Below, one piece after another: positions 9,006 to 17,562 of a stretch of DNA of 64,000 nt (the stretch's first letter is position 1; each line of letters starts with the position of its first letter). Source of the stretch: Pseudomonas fluorescens (GTDB lineage: Bacteria > Pseudomonadota > Gammaproteobacteria > Pseudomonadales > Pseudomonadaceae). The stretch covers positions 124,001-188,000 of the forward strand of contig NZ_CABVHK010000012.1 of the NCBI RefSeq assembly GCF_902497785.1. Reading direction: 5' to 3'. The notes beneath the pieces are model-generated. The model worked only from the letters and a program-made list of their open reading frames with translations. It made no database searches and was not told the DNA's origin. A program made the translations under genes and the position numbers.

Positions 9006-9095
9006 ATCGCGGGCAAGCCCGCTCCCACAGGGATCGAGGGTGTTCACACATTTTGTGTCACCCCGTAGATCCTGTGGGAGCGGGCTTGCCCGCGA
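9006..9095. repeat. REP pair flanking the RAYT gene, 5' side
   Basis: Inverted arms of GTGGGAGCGGGCTTGCCCGC type around a loop of about 40 bp, in the space between the RAYT and glcG-like genes. Confidence 0.92.
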
Positions 9096-9119
9096 TAGCA
9101 TTAGATCAGGCGCCGCAAA

Positions 9120-9560
9120 TCAAGCAGTAACCCCAGCATCCGCCCTCAACCCCAATGCCTCGATCGCATTGATCGCGCACTGTTCATCAACATCCGACAG
9201 ATCGCCGCTGATGCCTGCCGCCCCGACTACATTCCCGTCCTGATCCCGAATCAGCACACCGCCCGGTGCCGGCACCACACTGCCCTGCCCCAGGCTGTTC
9301 AACGCCGCGATAAACGCCGGCCGTTGCTGGGCGTCCAGCGCCAGCAGGCGGGAGCCTTTGCCCAAGGCGATGGCGCCCCAGGCTTTGCCGATGGCGATTT
9401 GCGGCCGAAGCAGGCTGGCGCCGTCTTCGCGTTGCAGGGAGACCAGATGCCCGCCGGCGTCCAGCACGGCGATGGTCAAGGGGGCCGCGTTGATTGCACG
9501 CGCGGCGGAGATGGCCTGGCTGGTCAGGTTGACTGCCACTTTCAAGGTTAAAGCGCTCAT
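9120..9560 (-). CDS. GlcG/HbpS-family (DUF336) small protein
   Basis: A 146-residue protein of the GlcG/HbpS family with typical blocks PLTIAVLDAGGHLVSLQRED, IGKAWGAIALG and GVLIRDQDGNVVGAAGISG. Some relatives bind haem or occur beside glycolate and glyoxylate genes; a precise function is not established. It diverges from gcl and shares the control region with its two TTGTATACAA palindromes, which suggests co-regulation with the glyoxylate genes. Start MSALTLKVAV is the first ATG that leads straight into the domain. Confidence 0.85.
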   Translation of the reverse strand: MSALTLKVAVNLTSQAISAARAINAAPLTIAVLDAGGHLVSLQREDGASLLRPQIAIGKAWGAIALGKGSRLLALDAQQRPAFIAALNSLGQGSVVPAPGGVLIRDQDGNVVGAAGISGDLSDVDEQCAINAIEALGLRADAGVTA

Positions 9561-9653
9561 GGTGCCGTCCTCATTTTGTTTTAGGGAAAGCGGAGGGACT
9601 GCGCGCCTGCGTCGCAGTCCGATGCAACAAATAGAACACAATGATGTATTTTT

Positions 9654-9663
9654 TTGTATACAA
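9654..9663. promoter_or_regulatory. Palindromic operator candidate TTGTATACAA, copy 1
   Basis: Perfect 10-bp palindrome upstream of the glcG-like gene in the divergent gcl control region. The sequence is like operators of FadR/VanR-type GntR regulators. A second exact copy lies at 9792-9801. Confidence 0.6.
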
Positions 9664-9791
9664 TAATTTTCGAAAAGCGCCACATGCGACGAAAAGCCAC
9701 AGCAATGCAGGCTTCCGACGAATGAAACGACCGCTTGAGAAAATGGATTGACCTGCGCCGTCCGCCGTGAATACACTCTGCGCAAAGCCAC

Positions 9792-9801
9792 TTGTATACA
9801 A
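9792..9801. promoter_or_regulatory. Palindromic operator candidate TTGTATACAA, copy 2
   Basis: Second exact copy of the palindrome, 26 bp before the gcl start codon, where a bound repressor would block transcription or promoter escape. The two copies start 138 bp apart, so looping is conceivable. Confidence 0.65.
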
Positions 9802-9827
9802 TTACAAAACGTAAGAGGCACAAAACC

Positions 9828-11603
9828 ATGAGCAAAATGAGAGCAATCGAAGCCGCCGTTCTGGTGATGCGCCGTGAAGGGGTTGATACCGCTTTTGGCA
9901 TCCCCGGCGCCGCGATCAACCCGCTGTACTCCGCCCTGCAAAAGGTCGGTGGCATCGATCACGTCCTCGCTCGCCACGTTGAAGGCGCCTCGCACATGGC
10001 CGAGGGTTACACCCGCACCAAGGCTGGCAACATCGGCGTGTGCATCGGCACCTCCGGCCCGGCGGGTACCGATATGGTCACCGGCCTCTACAGCGCCTCG
10101 GCCGACTCGATCCCGATTCTGTGCATTACCGGGCAAGCTCCCCGCGCCCGCATGCATAAAGAAGATTTCCAGGCCGTCGACATCACCACCATTGTCAAAC
10201 CTGTGACCAAGTGGGCGACCACCGTCATGGAACCGGGCCAGGTGCCGTACGCGTTCCAGAAAGCGTTCTACGAAATGCGCTCCGGCCGCCCTGGCCCGGT
10301 GCTGATCGACCTGCCGTTTGACGTGCAGATGGCCGAAATCGAATTCGACATCGATGCCTACGAGCCACTGCCGCTGGCCAAGCCCACCGCGAACCGCGTG
10401 CAAATCGAGAAGGCCCTGGCCATGCTCGATCAGGCTGAGCGTCCACTGCTGGTTGCCGGTGGCGGCATCATTAATGCCGACGCCAGCGAATTGCTGGTGG
10501 AGTTTGCCGAGCTGACCGGTATTCCGGTGATCCCGACCCTGATGGGCTGGGGCACGATTCCGGACGATCACCCATTGATGGTCGGCATGGTCGGCTTGCA
10601 GACGTCGCACCGCTACGGCAACGCCACCCTGCTCAAGTCCGACGTGGTGCTGGGCGTCGGGAACCGTTGGGCCAACCGTCACACCGGTTCGATCGACGTG
10701 TACACCGAAGGCCGCAAGTTCATTCACGTCGACATCGAGCCAACCCAGATCGGCCGCGTGTTCAACCCGGACCTGGGGATCGTTTCCGATGCCGCCGCCG
10801 CGCTGACCGTGTTCATCGAAGTCGCTCGCGAGTGGCAAGCCGCCGGCAAACTGAAAAACCGCAGCGCCTGGCTGCAAGATTGCCAGCAGCGTAAAGCCAG
10901 CCTGCAGCGCAAGACTCACTTCGACAACGTGCCGGTCAAGCCGCAGCGCGTGTACGAAGAGATGAACCAGGTGTTCGGCAAAGACACCTGCTACGTCAGC
11001 ACTATCGGTCTGTCGCAAATTGCCGGCGCGCAGTTCCTGCACGTCTACAAGCCGCGTCACTGGATCAACTGCGGCCAGGCCGGCCCGTTGGGCTGGACTA
11101 TTCCGGCAGCACTGGGCGTGGTCAAGGCTGATCCGACCCGCAAGGTCGTGGCACTGTCAGGCGACTATGATTTCCAGTTCATGATCGAAGAACTGGCGGT
11201 GGGCGCGCAGTTCAAGCTGCCGTACATCCACGTTGTGGTAAACAATTCGTACCTGGGGCTGATTCGTCAGGCCCAGCGCGGTTTCGACATGGACTACTGC
11301 GTGCAGCTGTCCTTCGATAACCTGAACGCTCCGGAACTCAACGGTTACGGTGTCGATCACGTCGCGGTCGCCGAAGGCCTCGGTTGCAAGGCGCTGCGAG
11401 TGTTCGAACCGGGTCAGATCCAGCCTGCCCTGCGCAAGGCCCAGGAACTGATCGAAGAGTTCAAGGTGCCGGTGATCGTCGAGATTATTCTGGAGCGCGT
11501 GACCAATATTTCCATGGGCACCGAGATCAACGCCGTCAACGAATTCGAAGACCTGGCGCTGGTCGGCAACGATGCGCCGACGGCGATTTCGTTGCTGGAT
11601 TGA
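9828..11603 (+). CDS. gcl: Glyoxylate carboligase (tartronate-semialdehyde synthase)
   Basis: ThDP-dependent enzyme that condenses two glyoxylate molecules to tartronate semialdehyde with loss of CO2. The protein has 591 residues with the ThDP fold. The position of the usual catalytic Glu is Val51 in LARHVEGAS, the known hallmark of Gcl, and the cofactor motif is GDYDFQFMIEELAVGAQF with NN after it. Start MSKMRAIEAA follows a GTAAGAGGCAC Shine-Dalgarno-like stretch; an upstream in-frame start would run into the operator. It is first in the gcl-hyi-glxR-ttuD-pyk series. Confidence 0.97.
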   Translation: MSKMRAIEAAVLVMRREGVDTAFGIPGAAINPLYSALQKVGGIDHVLARHVEGASHMAEGYTRTKAGNIGVCIGTSGPAGTDMVTGLYSASADSIPILCITGQAPRARMHKEDFQAVDITTIVKPVTKWATTVMEPGQVPYAFQKAFYEMRSGRPGPVLIDLPFDVQMAEIEFDIDAYEPLPLAKPTANRVQIEKALAMLDQAERPLLVAGGGIINADASELLVEFAELTGIPVIPTLMGWGTIPDDHPLMVGMVGLQTSHRYGNATLLKSDVVLGVGNRWANRHTGSIDVYTEGRKFIHVDIEPTQIGRVFNPDLGIVSDAAAALTVFIEVAREWQAAGKLKNRSAWLQDCQQRKASLQRKTHFDNVPVKPQRVYEEMNQVFGKDTCYVSTIGLSQIAGAQFLHVYKPRHWINCGQAGPLGWTIPAALGVVKADPTRKVVALSGDYDFQFMIEELAVGAQFKLPYIHVVVNNSYLGLIRQAQRGFDMDYCVQLSFDNLNAPELNGYGVDHVAVAEGLGCKALRVFEPGQIQPALRKAQELIEEFKVPVIVEIILERVTNISMGTEINAVNEFEDLALVGNDAPTAISLLD

Positions 11604-11636
11604 TTCGCTATCGTTGATGGCGCCGGTGTCATCCCG

Positions 11637-11714
11637 GTAGGAGCTGCCGCAGGCTGCGATCTTTTGACTTTAAAAGTTGCAGATCAAAAGATCGCAGCCT
11701 GCGGCAGCTCCTAC
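11637..11714. repeat. REP pair between gcl and hyi
   Basis: GTAGGAGCTGCCGCAGGCTG and its inverted copy around a short T/A-rich loop, within the presumed operon. It may form a hairpin in the mRNA that sets relative stability of gcl and downstream messages. Confidence 0.93.
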
Positions 11715-11749
11715 CCGGTCATCATTTTTATCTCTATCAGGAGACCACC

Positions 11750-12532
11750 ATGCCGCGTTTCGCAGCCAACCTGTCCATGCTGTTCACCGAACAGGATTTT
11801 CTCGCCCGTTTCGAAGCGGCCGCCAAGGCCGGCTTCAGTGGTGTCGAATACCTGTTCCCTTACGACTTCAGCTCCGCCGAGATCAAGGCCACGCTCGATG
11901 CCAATGGCCTGACTCAGGTGCTGTTCAACCTGCCGGCCGGTGACTGGGCCAAGGGCGAGCGCGGGATCGCCTGCCTGCCGGACCGGGTTGAGGAATTTCG
12001 CGCCGGGGTCGATCTGGCGATTGCCTACGCACAGGTGTTGGGCAACACCCAGGTCAACTGCCTGGCCGGTATTCGTCCACAAGGCGTTGACGATGCCACC
12101 GTGGAAAAAACCTTCGTCGCCAACCTCAAATACGCCGCCGACAAGCTGCAGGCGGCGGGCATCAAGCTGGTGATGGAAGCGATCAATACCCGCGACATCC
12201 CCGGTTTCTACCTGAACAACACGGCGCAAGCCCTGTCGATTCGCGAACAGGTCGGCAGCGCCAACCTGTTCCTGCAATACGACATCTACCACATGCAAAT
12301 CATGGAGGGCGACCTGGCCCGCACGCTGCAGTCGCACCTGAGTGAAATCAATCACGTGCAATTGGCGGACAACCCCGGGCGCAACGAACCGGGCACCGGT
12401 GAAATCAACTACCGCTTCCTGTTCGAACACCTGGACCGCATTGGTTATCAGGGGTGGGTGGGCTGTGAATACAAACCGCTGACCACCACCGAAGCGGGCC
12501 TGGGCTGGCTGAAAACCCATAACGCGATCTGA
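11750..12532 (+). CDS. hyi: Hydroxypyruvate isomerase
   Basis: A 260-residue TIM-barrel protein of the xylose-isomerase-like superfamily, interconverting hydroxypyruvate and tartronate semialdehyde. Typical stretches are MPRFAANLSMLFTE, GVEYLFPYDF, LVMEAINTRDIPGFYL, QYDIYHMQIMEGDL and GCEYKPLTTT, including the Glu, Asp and His residues expected at the metal site. It lies between gcl and glxR, the standard gene order of the glycerate pathway. Confidence 0.95.
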   Translation: MPRFAANLSMLFTEQDFLARFEAAAKAGFSGVEYLFPYDFSSAEIKATLDANGLTQVLFNLPAGDWAKGERGIACLPDRVEEFRAGVDLAIAYAQVLGNTQVNCLAGIRPQGVDDATVEKTFVANLKYAADKLQAAGIKLVMEAINTRDIPGFYLNNTAQALSIREQVGSANLFLQYDIYHMQIMEGDLARTLQSHLSEINHVQLADNPGRNEPGTGEINYRFLFEHLDRIGYQGWVGCEYKPLTTTEAGLGWLKTHNAI

Positions 12533-12544
12533 CGCAGATCCCGT

Positions 12545-12639
12545 GTAGGAGCTGCCGGAGGCTGCGATCTTTTGATCTTGACCTTCAAAAGCAAAATCAA
12601 AATCAAAATCAAAAGATCGCAGCCTTCGGCAGCTCCTAC
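12545..12639. repeat. REP pair between hyi and glxR, with AAAATC microrepeat loop
   Basis: GTAGGAGCTGCCGGAGGCTG faces its inverted copy. The loop contains a run of about four AAAATC units (around 12591-12614), which other REP pairs in this window lack. Confidence 0.9.
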
Positions 12640-12669
12640 GGCTGTTCATAAAAACAAGAGGAATTTCTC

Positions 12670-13560
12670 ATGGCTAAAATCGGATTTATCGGCACCGGCA
12701 TCATGGGCCACCCAATGGCGTTGAACCTGCAGAAAGCCGGCCACAGCCTGTTCCTGTCGGCGCACCACGACGCCGCACCGGCTGACCTGATCGCCGCGGG
12801 CGCAATCGCGCTGGCGAACCCGAAAGAAGTCGCGCAGGAAGCTGAAGTCATCATCGTCATGGTCCCGGATACCCCGCAGGTCGAGGACGTGCTGTTCCGC
12901 GCTGACGGCATCGCGGCCGGTGTTGGCAAAGGCAAGATCGTCATCGACATGAGCTCGATCTCGCCGACTGCCACCAAAGCCTTCGCGGCCAAAATCAACG
13001 AAAAAGGTGCGCAGTACCTCGACGCGCCGGTGTCCGGCGGTGAAGTCGGTGCCAAGGCGGCGACCTTGAGCATTATGGTCGGCGGCGATGCCGATGCCTT
13101 CGAACGCGCTCTGCCGCTGTTCCAGGCGATGGGCAAGAACATCACGCTGGTCGGCGGCAACGGCGACGGGCAAACCGCGAAAGTGGCTAACCAGATCATC
13201 GTGGCGCTGAACATCCAGGCCGTGGCCGAAGCCCTGCTGTTCGCGTCGAAAAACGGTGCCGATCCGGCCAAGGTGCGTGAAGCGCTGATGGGCGGTTTCG
13301 CTTCGTCGAAAATCCTCGAAGTGCACGGCGAGCGCATGATCAAAGGCACCTTCGATCCGGGCTTCCGCATCAGCCTGCACCAGAAGGACCTCAACCTGGC
13401 GCTGCAAGGTGCAAAAGAGCTGAACATCAACCTGCCCAACACCGCCAACACCCAGCAAGTGTTCAGCACCTGCGCGGCCATCGGTGGCAGCAACTGGGAT
13501 CACTCGGCGTTGATCAAAGGCCTGGAACACATGGCGAATTTCTCGATTCGCGATAATTAA
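12670..13560 (+). CDS. glxR: Tartronate semialdehyde reductase (2-hydroxy-3-oxopropionate reductase)
   Basis: NAD(P)H-dependent enzyme of the beta-hydroxyacid dehydrogenase family, reducing tartronate semialdehyde to D-glycerate; 296 residues. The Rossmann motif is GFIGTGIMGHPMA (5-17), the substrate motif DAPVSGGEVGA (118-128) and the catalytic lysine Lys171 in GDGQTAKVANQ. It is third in the glyoxylate series. Confidence 0.96.
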   Translation: MAKIGFIGTGIMGHPMALNLQKAGHSLFLSAHHDAAPADLIAAGAIALANPKEVAQEAEVIIVMVPDTPQVEDVLFRADGIAAGVGKGKIVIDMSSISPTATKAFAAKINEKGAQYLDAPVSGGEVGAKAATLSIMVGGDADAFERALPLFQAMGKNITLVGGNGDGQTAKVANQIIVALNIQAVAEALLFASKNGADPAKVREALMGGFASSKILEVHGERMIKGTFDPGFRISLHQKDLNLALQGAKELNINLPNTANTQQVFSTCAAIGGSNWDHSALIKGLEHMANFSIRDN

Positions 13561-13575
13561 CACCCGCACAAAAAC

Positions 13576-13706
13576 CTGTGGGAGCGGGCTTGTGTGGCGA
13601 GGGAGCTTGCTCCCGCTCGGCTGCGAAGCAGTCGTAAAGCTTTTGGGGCCGCTTCGCGACCCAGCGGGAGCAAGCTCCCTCGCCACATGCAGGCTCGCTC
13701 CCACAG
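13576..13706. repeat. Nested REP structure between glxR and ttuD
   Basis: An outer pair (CTGTGGGAGCGGGCTTG... and its counterpart ending CCCACAG) encloses an inner pair of another class (TGTGGCGAGGGAGCTTGCTC and complement). The inner class also occurs at 16449-16580. Confidence 0.85.
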
Positions 13707-13751
13707 GGAACCGAGTTGCCCTTCAAATAACAAGAATTCCGGGAGCCCGCC

Positions 13752-15032
13752 ATGTCGGTCGATCCGCAACAATTCCTGCGCGAGCTGTTCGCCACAGCCA
13801 TCGACGCCGCCCATCCGCAGCACGTCCTCGAAGCCCATTTGCCTGCCGACCGCAGCGGTCGCGTGATCGTCATCGGCGCCGGCAAGGCGGCCGCCGCCAT
13901 GGCCCAGGTGGTCGAGCGCTGCTGGCTGGGTGAAGTGTCCGGCCTGGTGGTCACCCGCTACGGTCACGGCACTCCGTGTGAAAAAATAGAAGTGGTCGAA
14001 GCGGCACATCCGGTGCCGGATGCCGCCGGCCTGGCCGTTGCGAAACGCGTGCTGGAACTGGTCAGCAACCTGACTGAAGACGACCGCGTCATCTTCCTGC
14101 TGTCGGGCGGCGGCTCGGCATTGCTCGCGCTGCCGGCCGAAGGCATCACCCTCGCCGACAAGCAATCGATCAACAAAGCCCTGCTCAAATCCGGCGCGAC
14201 CATCGGCGAGATGAACTGCGTGCGCAAGCACCTCTCGGCGATCAAGGGCGGCCGTCTCGGCAAAGCCTGTTGGCCGGCCACTGTGTACACCTACGCCATT
14301 TCCGATGTGCCGGGCGACCTCGCCACGGTCATTGCCTCCGGCCCGACCGTGGCCGACCCCAGCACCAGCGCCGAAGCCTTGGCGATCCTCAAGCGCTACG
14401 GCATTGAAATCCCGGTGTCGGTGCGCAACTGGTTGCAGAGCCCGGAATCGGAGACGGTCAAACCCGGCGACCCGAGCCTGGAACGCAGTCATTTCCAATT
14501 GATCGCCCGTCCGCAACAGTCGCTGGAAGCTGCTGCGGTGAAAGCGCGTCAGGCCGGTTTCAGCCCGCTGATTCTCGGCGACCTCGAAGGCGAGTCCCGC
14601 GAAGTCGCCAAAGTCCACGCCGGCATCGCGCGCCAAGTGGTCCTGCATGGCCAGCCATTGCCGGTGCCGTGCGTGATTCTGTCTGGCGGCGAAACCACGG
14701 TCACCGTGCGCGGCAATGGCCGTGGCGGGCGCAACGCCGAATTCCTCCTCAGCCTGACCGACAGCCTCAAGGGCCTGCCGGGCGTGTATGCGCTGGCCGG
14801 TGACACCGATGGCATCGACGGCTCCGAAGACAATGCCGGCGCGATCATGACCCCGGACAGCTACGCCCGCGCCGCCACCCTCGGCCTGAGCGCCAGCGAT
14901 GAACTCGACAACAACAATGGCTACGGCTATTTCGAGGCGCTGGACGCACTGATCGTTACCGAGCCGACCCGCACCAACGTCAACGACTTCCGCGCCATTC
15001 TGATTCTCGAGAGCCCTAAACATGACGCCTGA
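13752..15032 (+). CDS. ttuD: Glycerate 2-kinase of the GckA/TtuD type (DUF4147-MOFRL)
   Basis: A 426-residue protein with the N-terminal DUF4147 domain (GRVIVIGAGKAAAAMAQ at about 36-52, LSGGGSALLALP) and C-terminal MOFRL domain (GGETTVTVRGNGRGGRN, AGDTDGIDGSEDNAG). The family is often labelled hydroxypyruvate reductase, but members studied phosphorylate glycerate, which fits its place after glxR and before pyk: glycerate to 2-phosphoglycerate. Its stop overlaps pyk by 11 bp. Confidence 0.93.
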   Translation: MSVDPQQFLRELFATAIDAAHPQHVLEAHLPADRSGRVIVIGAGKAAAAMAQVVERCWLGEVSGLVVTRYGHGTPCEKIEVVEAAHPVPDAAGLAVAKRVLELVSNLTEDDRVIFLLSGGGSALLALPAEGITLADKQSINKALLKSGATIGEMNCVRKHLSAIKGGRLGKACWPATVYTYAISDVPGDLATVIASGPTVADPSTSAEALAILKRYGIEIPVSVRNWLQSPESETVKPGDPSLERSHFQLIARPQQSLEAAAVKARQAGFSPLILGDLEGESREVAKVHAGIARQVVLHGQPLPVPCVILSGGETTVTVRGNGRGGRNAEFLLSLTDSLKGLPGVYALAGDTDGIDGSEDNAGAIMTPDSYARAATLGLSASDELDNNNGYGYFEALDALIVTEPTRTNVNDFRAILILESPKHDA

Positions 15033-16437
15033 TAAAAAGGTCAAAATCCTCGCCACCCTCGGCCCGGCCACCGACGGCATCGACGACATCCGCGAGCTGG
15101 TGCAGGCCGGGGTCAACATATTCCGCCTGAACTTCAGCCACGGCGATCACGCCGACCACGCCCAGCGCTATCAGTGGATTCGCGAAGTCGAGCGCCAGCT
15201 GAATTACCCGCTGGGCATTCTCATGGACCTGCAAGGCCCGAAACTGCGGGTCGGCAAGTTCGCCGAGGGCAAGGTGCAGCTGCATCGCGGCCAGGCCTTG
15301 CGCCTGGACCTCGACCCGACGCCGGGCGACCAGCGCCGGGTCAACCTGCCCCACCCGGAAATCATCGCCGCGCTGCAACCGGGCATGGACCTGTTGCTGG
15401 ACGACGGCAAACTGCGCCTGCGTGTGGTCACTAAATATGCCGATGCCATCGACACCACCGTGCTCAATGGCGGTGAGTTGTCGGACCGCAAAGGGGTCAA
15501 CGTGCCGCAAGCGGTGCTGGAACTGAGCCCGCTGACCGCCAAGGATCGCCGTGACTTGAGTTTCGGTCTGGAGCTGGGTGTGGACTGGGTCGCGCTGTCG
15601 TTTGTGCAGCGCCCGGAAGACATTCGCGAGGCCCGTGAGCTGATCGGCGACAAAGCATTTTTGATGGCCAAGATCGAGAAACCATCGGCGGTGACTCAAC
15701 TGCGTGAAATCGCCGAATTGAGCGACGCGATCATGGTGGCCCGGGGTGATCTCGGGGTCGAAGTACCGGCCGAAAGCGTGCCGCAGATTCAGAAAAACAT
15801 CATCGGGATTTGCCGCGAACTCGGCAAACCGGTGGTGGTGGCGACGCAGATGCTGGAGTCGATGCGCTTCTCCCCGGCACCGACCCGCGCCGAAGTTACC
15901 GATGTCGCCAATGCGGTGGCCGAAGGCGCCGATGCGGTAATGCTGTCGGCGGAAACCGCGTCCGGTGAGTACCCGCTGGAAGCCGTGCAGATGATGAGCA
16001 AGATCATTCGTCAGGTGGAAAACGGTCCGGATTATCAGACTCAACTGGATGTCAGCCGGCCCAAGGCTGAGGCGACTGTTTCCGATGCAATCAGCTGTGC
16101 GATCCGTCGTATCAGCAACGTGTTGCCGGTGGCGGTGCTGGTCAACTACAGCGAGTCGGGCACGTCGAGTCTGCGGGCGGCGCGGGAACGGCCGACGGTG
16201 CCGATTCTGAACCTGACGCCGAACTTGCAGACGGCTCGCCGGTTGACGGTGGCGTGGGGGGTGCACTCGGTGGTGAATGACCGGCTGCGCCAAGTGGATG
16301 AAGTGTGCTCGACGGCGCTGGAAATTGCCCAGGCCCAAGGCATGGCGCAGCGCGGCGATACATTGTTGATCACTGCGGGGGTGCCGTTTGGGCAGCCTGG
16401 GTCGACTAACTCGTTGCGTATCGAAACATTGATCTGA
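15022..16437 (+). CDS. pyk: Pyruvate kinase
   Basis: A 471-residue glycolytic enzyme converting phosphoenolpyruvate and ADP to pyruvate and ATP. Typical motifs are KILATLGPATD (8-18), FRLNFSHGDH, the family signature around LMAKIEKPSAV, and VARGDLGVEVP. The start lies inside the end of ttuD (11-bp overlap), showing translational coupling. This isozyme therefore seems dedicated to draining glyoxylate-derived carbon into pyruvate. Confidence 0.97.
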   Translation: MTPDKKVKILATLGPATDGIDDIRELVQAGVNIFRLNFSHGDHADHAQRYQWIREVERQLNYPLGILMDLQGPKLRVGKFAEGKVQLHRGQALRLDLDPTPGDQRRVNLPHPEIIAALQPGMDLLLDDGKLRLRVVTKYADAIDTTVLNGGELSDRKGVNVPQAVLELSPLTAKDRRDLSFGLELGVDWVALSFVQRPEDIREARELIGDKAFLMAKIEKPSAVTQLREIAELSDAIMVARGDLGVEVPAESVPQIQKNIIGICRELGKPVVVATQMLESMRFSPAPTRAEVTDVANAVAEGADAVMLSAETASGEYPLEAVQMMSKIIRQVENGPDYQTQLDVSRPKAEATVSDAISCAIRRISNVLPVAVLVNYSESGTSSLRAARERPTVPILNLTPNLQTARRLTVAWGVHSVVNDRLRQVDEVCSTALEIAQAQGMAQRGDTLLITAGVPFGQPGSTNSLRIETLI

Positions 16438-16448
16438 CAAATCACCCC

Positions 16449-16580
16449 TGTGGCGAGGGAGCTCGCTCCCGCTCGGCTGCGCAGCAGTCGTCGCTTTGGC
16501 ATGACGGTTCCAACAGAAAGACCGCATTTGCCGAATTGGGGCTGCTCCGCAGCCCAGCGGGAGCAAGCTCCCTCGCCACA
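16449..16580. repeat. REP pair, TGTGGCGAGGGAGC class
   Basis: Inverted arms TGTGGCGAGGGAGCTCGCTC and GAGCAAGCTCCCTCGCCACA bracket about 90 bp, between pyk and the urea transporter gene. Same class as the inner pair at 13576-13706. Confidence 0.88.
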
Positions 16581-16626
16581 GAGTTGTGCAACACCTTTTG
16601 ATTTTCCTCTGCCCACAGACTTCATC

Positions 16627-17541
16627 ATGCCTGCCAACCACTTCAACACCCACTGCCCCGACTGGGCGACTGCCCTGCTCAACGGCTTCAGCCAGATCTT
16701 CCTCCAGCGCCATCCGCTGTTTGGGCTGCTGTGCCTGTTGGCAATCCTGTTTACCGCGCCGACACTGCTCGGCGGCGCATTGTTGGGCGGTGTTGCCGGC
16801 CTGCTCACTGCGCAACGTCGCAATTACGCCAAGGCCGATCGCCAGGCCGGGCTGTTCAGCTACAACGGCATTCTGCTCGGCGTATTGCTGAGCCTGTATT
16901 TCCCCTGGTCGGCGTTATTGCCGCCGCTGATTATCGCTGCGGGCGGGCTGAGTGCAATGATCACTCAACAGTGGCTCAAACGCGTCCGGGTCAGCCTCTA
17001 CCTGCCGGCCTATACGGCGCCCTTCGTGGGGCTGGGCTGGGTGCTGCTGTGCTTCGCCACACCTTCGGCAACAGCGCATTTGATTGAAATCAATACGTTG
17101 AACCTGCTCGTTGCCCCCCTCCAAGGCTTCGGCCAGGTGATGTTCCTCGGTCATCCGCTGGCCGGTGCGATGATTGCGGCGGGTTTGCTGATCGCTGACC
17201 GCCGCGCATTCTGCTGGGCGTCGCTGGCGTCTGTCGCGGGCATGGGCTGGAGCCTGTTGCATCACGACTTTTACAGCGCATTGCTCGGGCTCGGCGGCTA
17301 TAACGCGATACTCGCCGCCCTCGCCTTGAGCGCCCTGCGCCAGCAGCCGTGGTTGCCGCTGGTCGGCATCGCATCAGCGCTGTTGCTGACGCCATTATTT
17401 GCCGCCATCGGCCTGCCGACGCTGACGGCACCGTTCATCCTCGCCTGCTGGCTGATTCGCACGGCTGTTCTGATACTCGGCAAGGCCGCTGTCACCCATA
17501 CGCCTTGCACTCTGGAGGACAATCAACCTAGGCTTCGCTGA
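16627..17541 (+). CDS. Urea transporter (UT family)
   Basis: A 304-residue integral membrane protein with about ten hydrophobic segments arranged as two similar halves, as in the UT/Yut channel family. Family-like stretches include the repeats GLFSYNGILLGVLL (about residues 76-90) and LLGLGGYNAILAALAL in the second half, each carrying the conserved YN pair. It probably mediates passive urea uptake at the inner membrane. No urease or urea-related genes are in the window. Start MPANHFNTHC is chosen after the REP element; a longer in-frame reading would run through the REP. Confidence 0.85.
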   Translation: MPANHFNTHCPDWATALLNGFSQIFLQRHPLFGLLCLLAILFTAPTLLGGALLGGVAGLLTAQRRNYAKADRQAGLFSYNGILLGVLLSLYFPWSALLPPLIIAAGGLSAMITQQWLKRVRVSLYLPAYTAPFVGLGWVLLCFATPSATAHLIEINTLNLLVAPLQGFGQVMFLGHPLAGAMIAAGLLIADRRAFCWASLASVAGMGWSLLHHDFYSALLGLGGYNAILAALALSALRQQPWLPLVGIASALLLTPLFAAIGLPTLTAPFILACWLIRTAVLILGKAAVTHTPCTLEDNQPRLR

Positions 17542-17562
17542 TCATTGGTTCAGGCGTTATCC

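Noticed and set aside
9120..11060. A 646-codon frame joining glcG with the gcl antisense strand
   Set aside because: Only the part up to 9560 is a protein domain; the rest is antisense to gcl.
12591..12614. CRISPR-like short repeats
   Set aside because: AAAATC units have no spacers; I found no CRISPR array in the window.
13752..15032. Reading ttuD as a hydroxypyruvate reductase
   Set aside because: No Rossmann-type NAD motif; DUF4147-MOFRL proteins are glycerate kinases, which fits the pathway.
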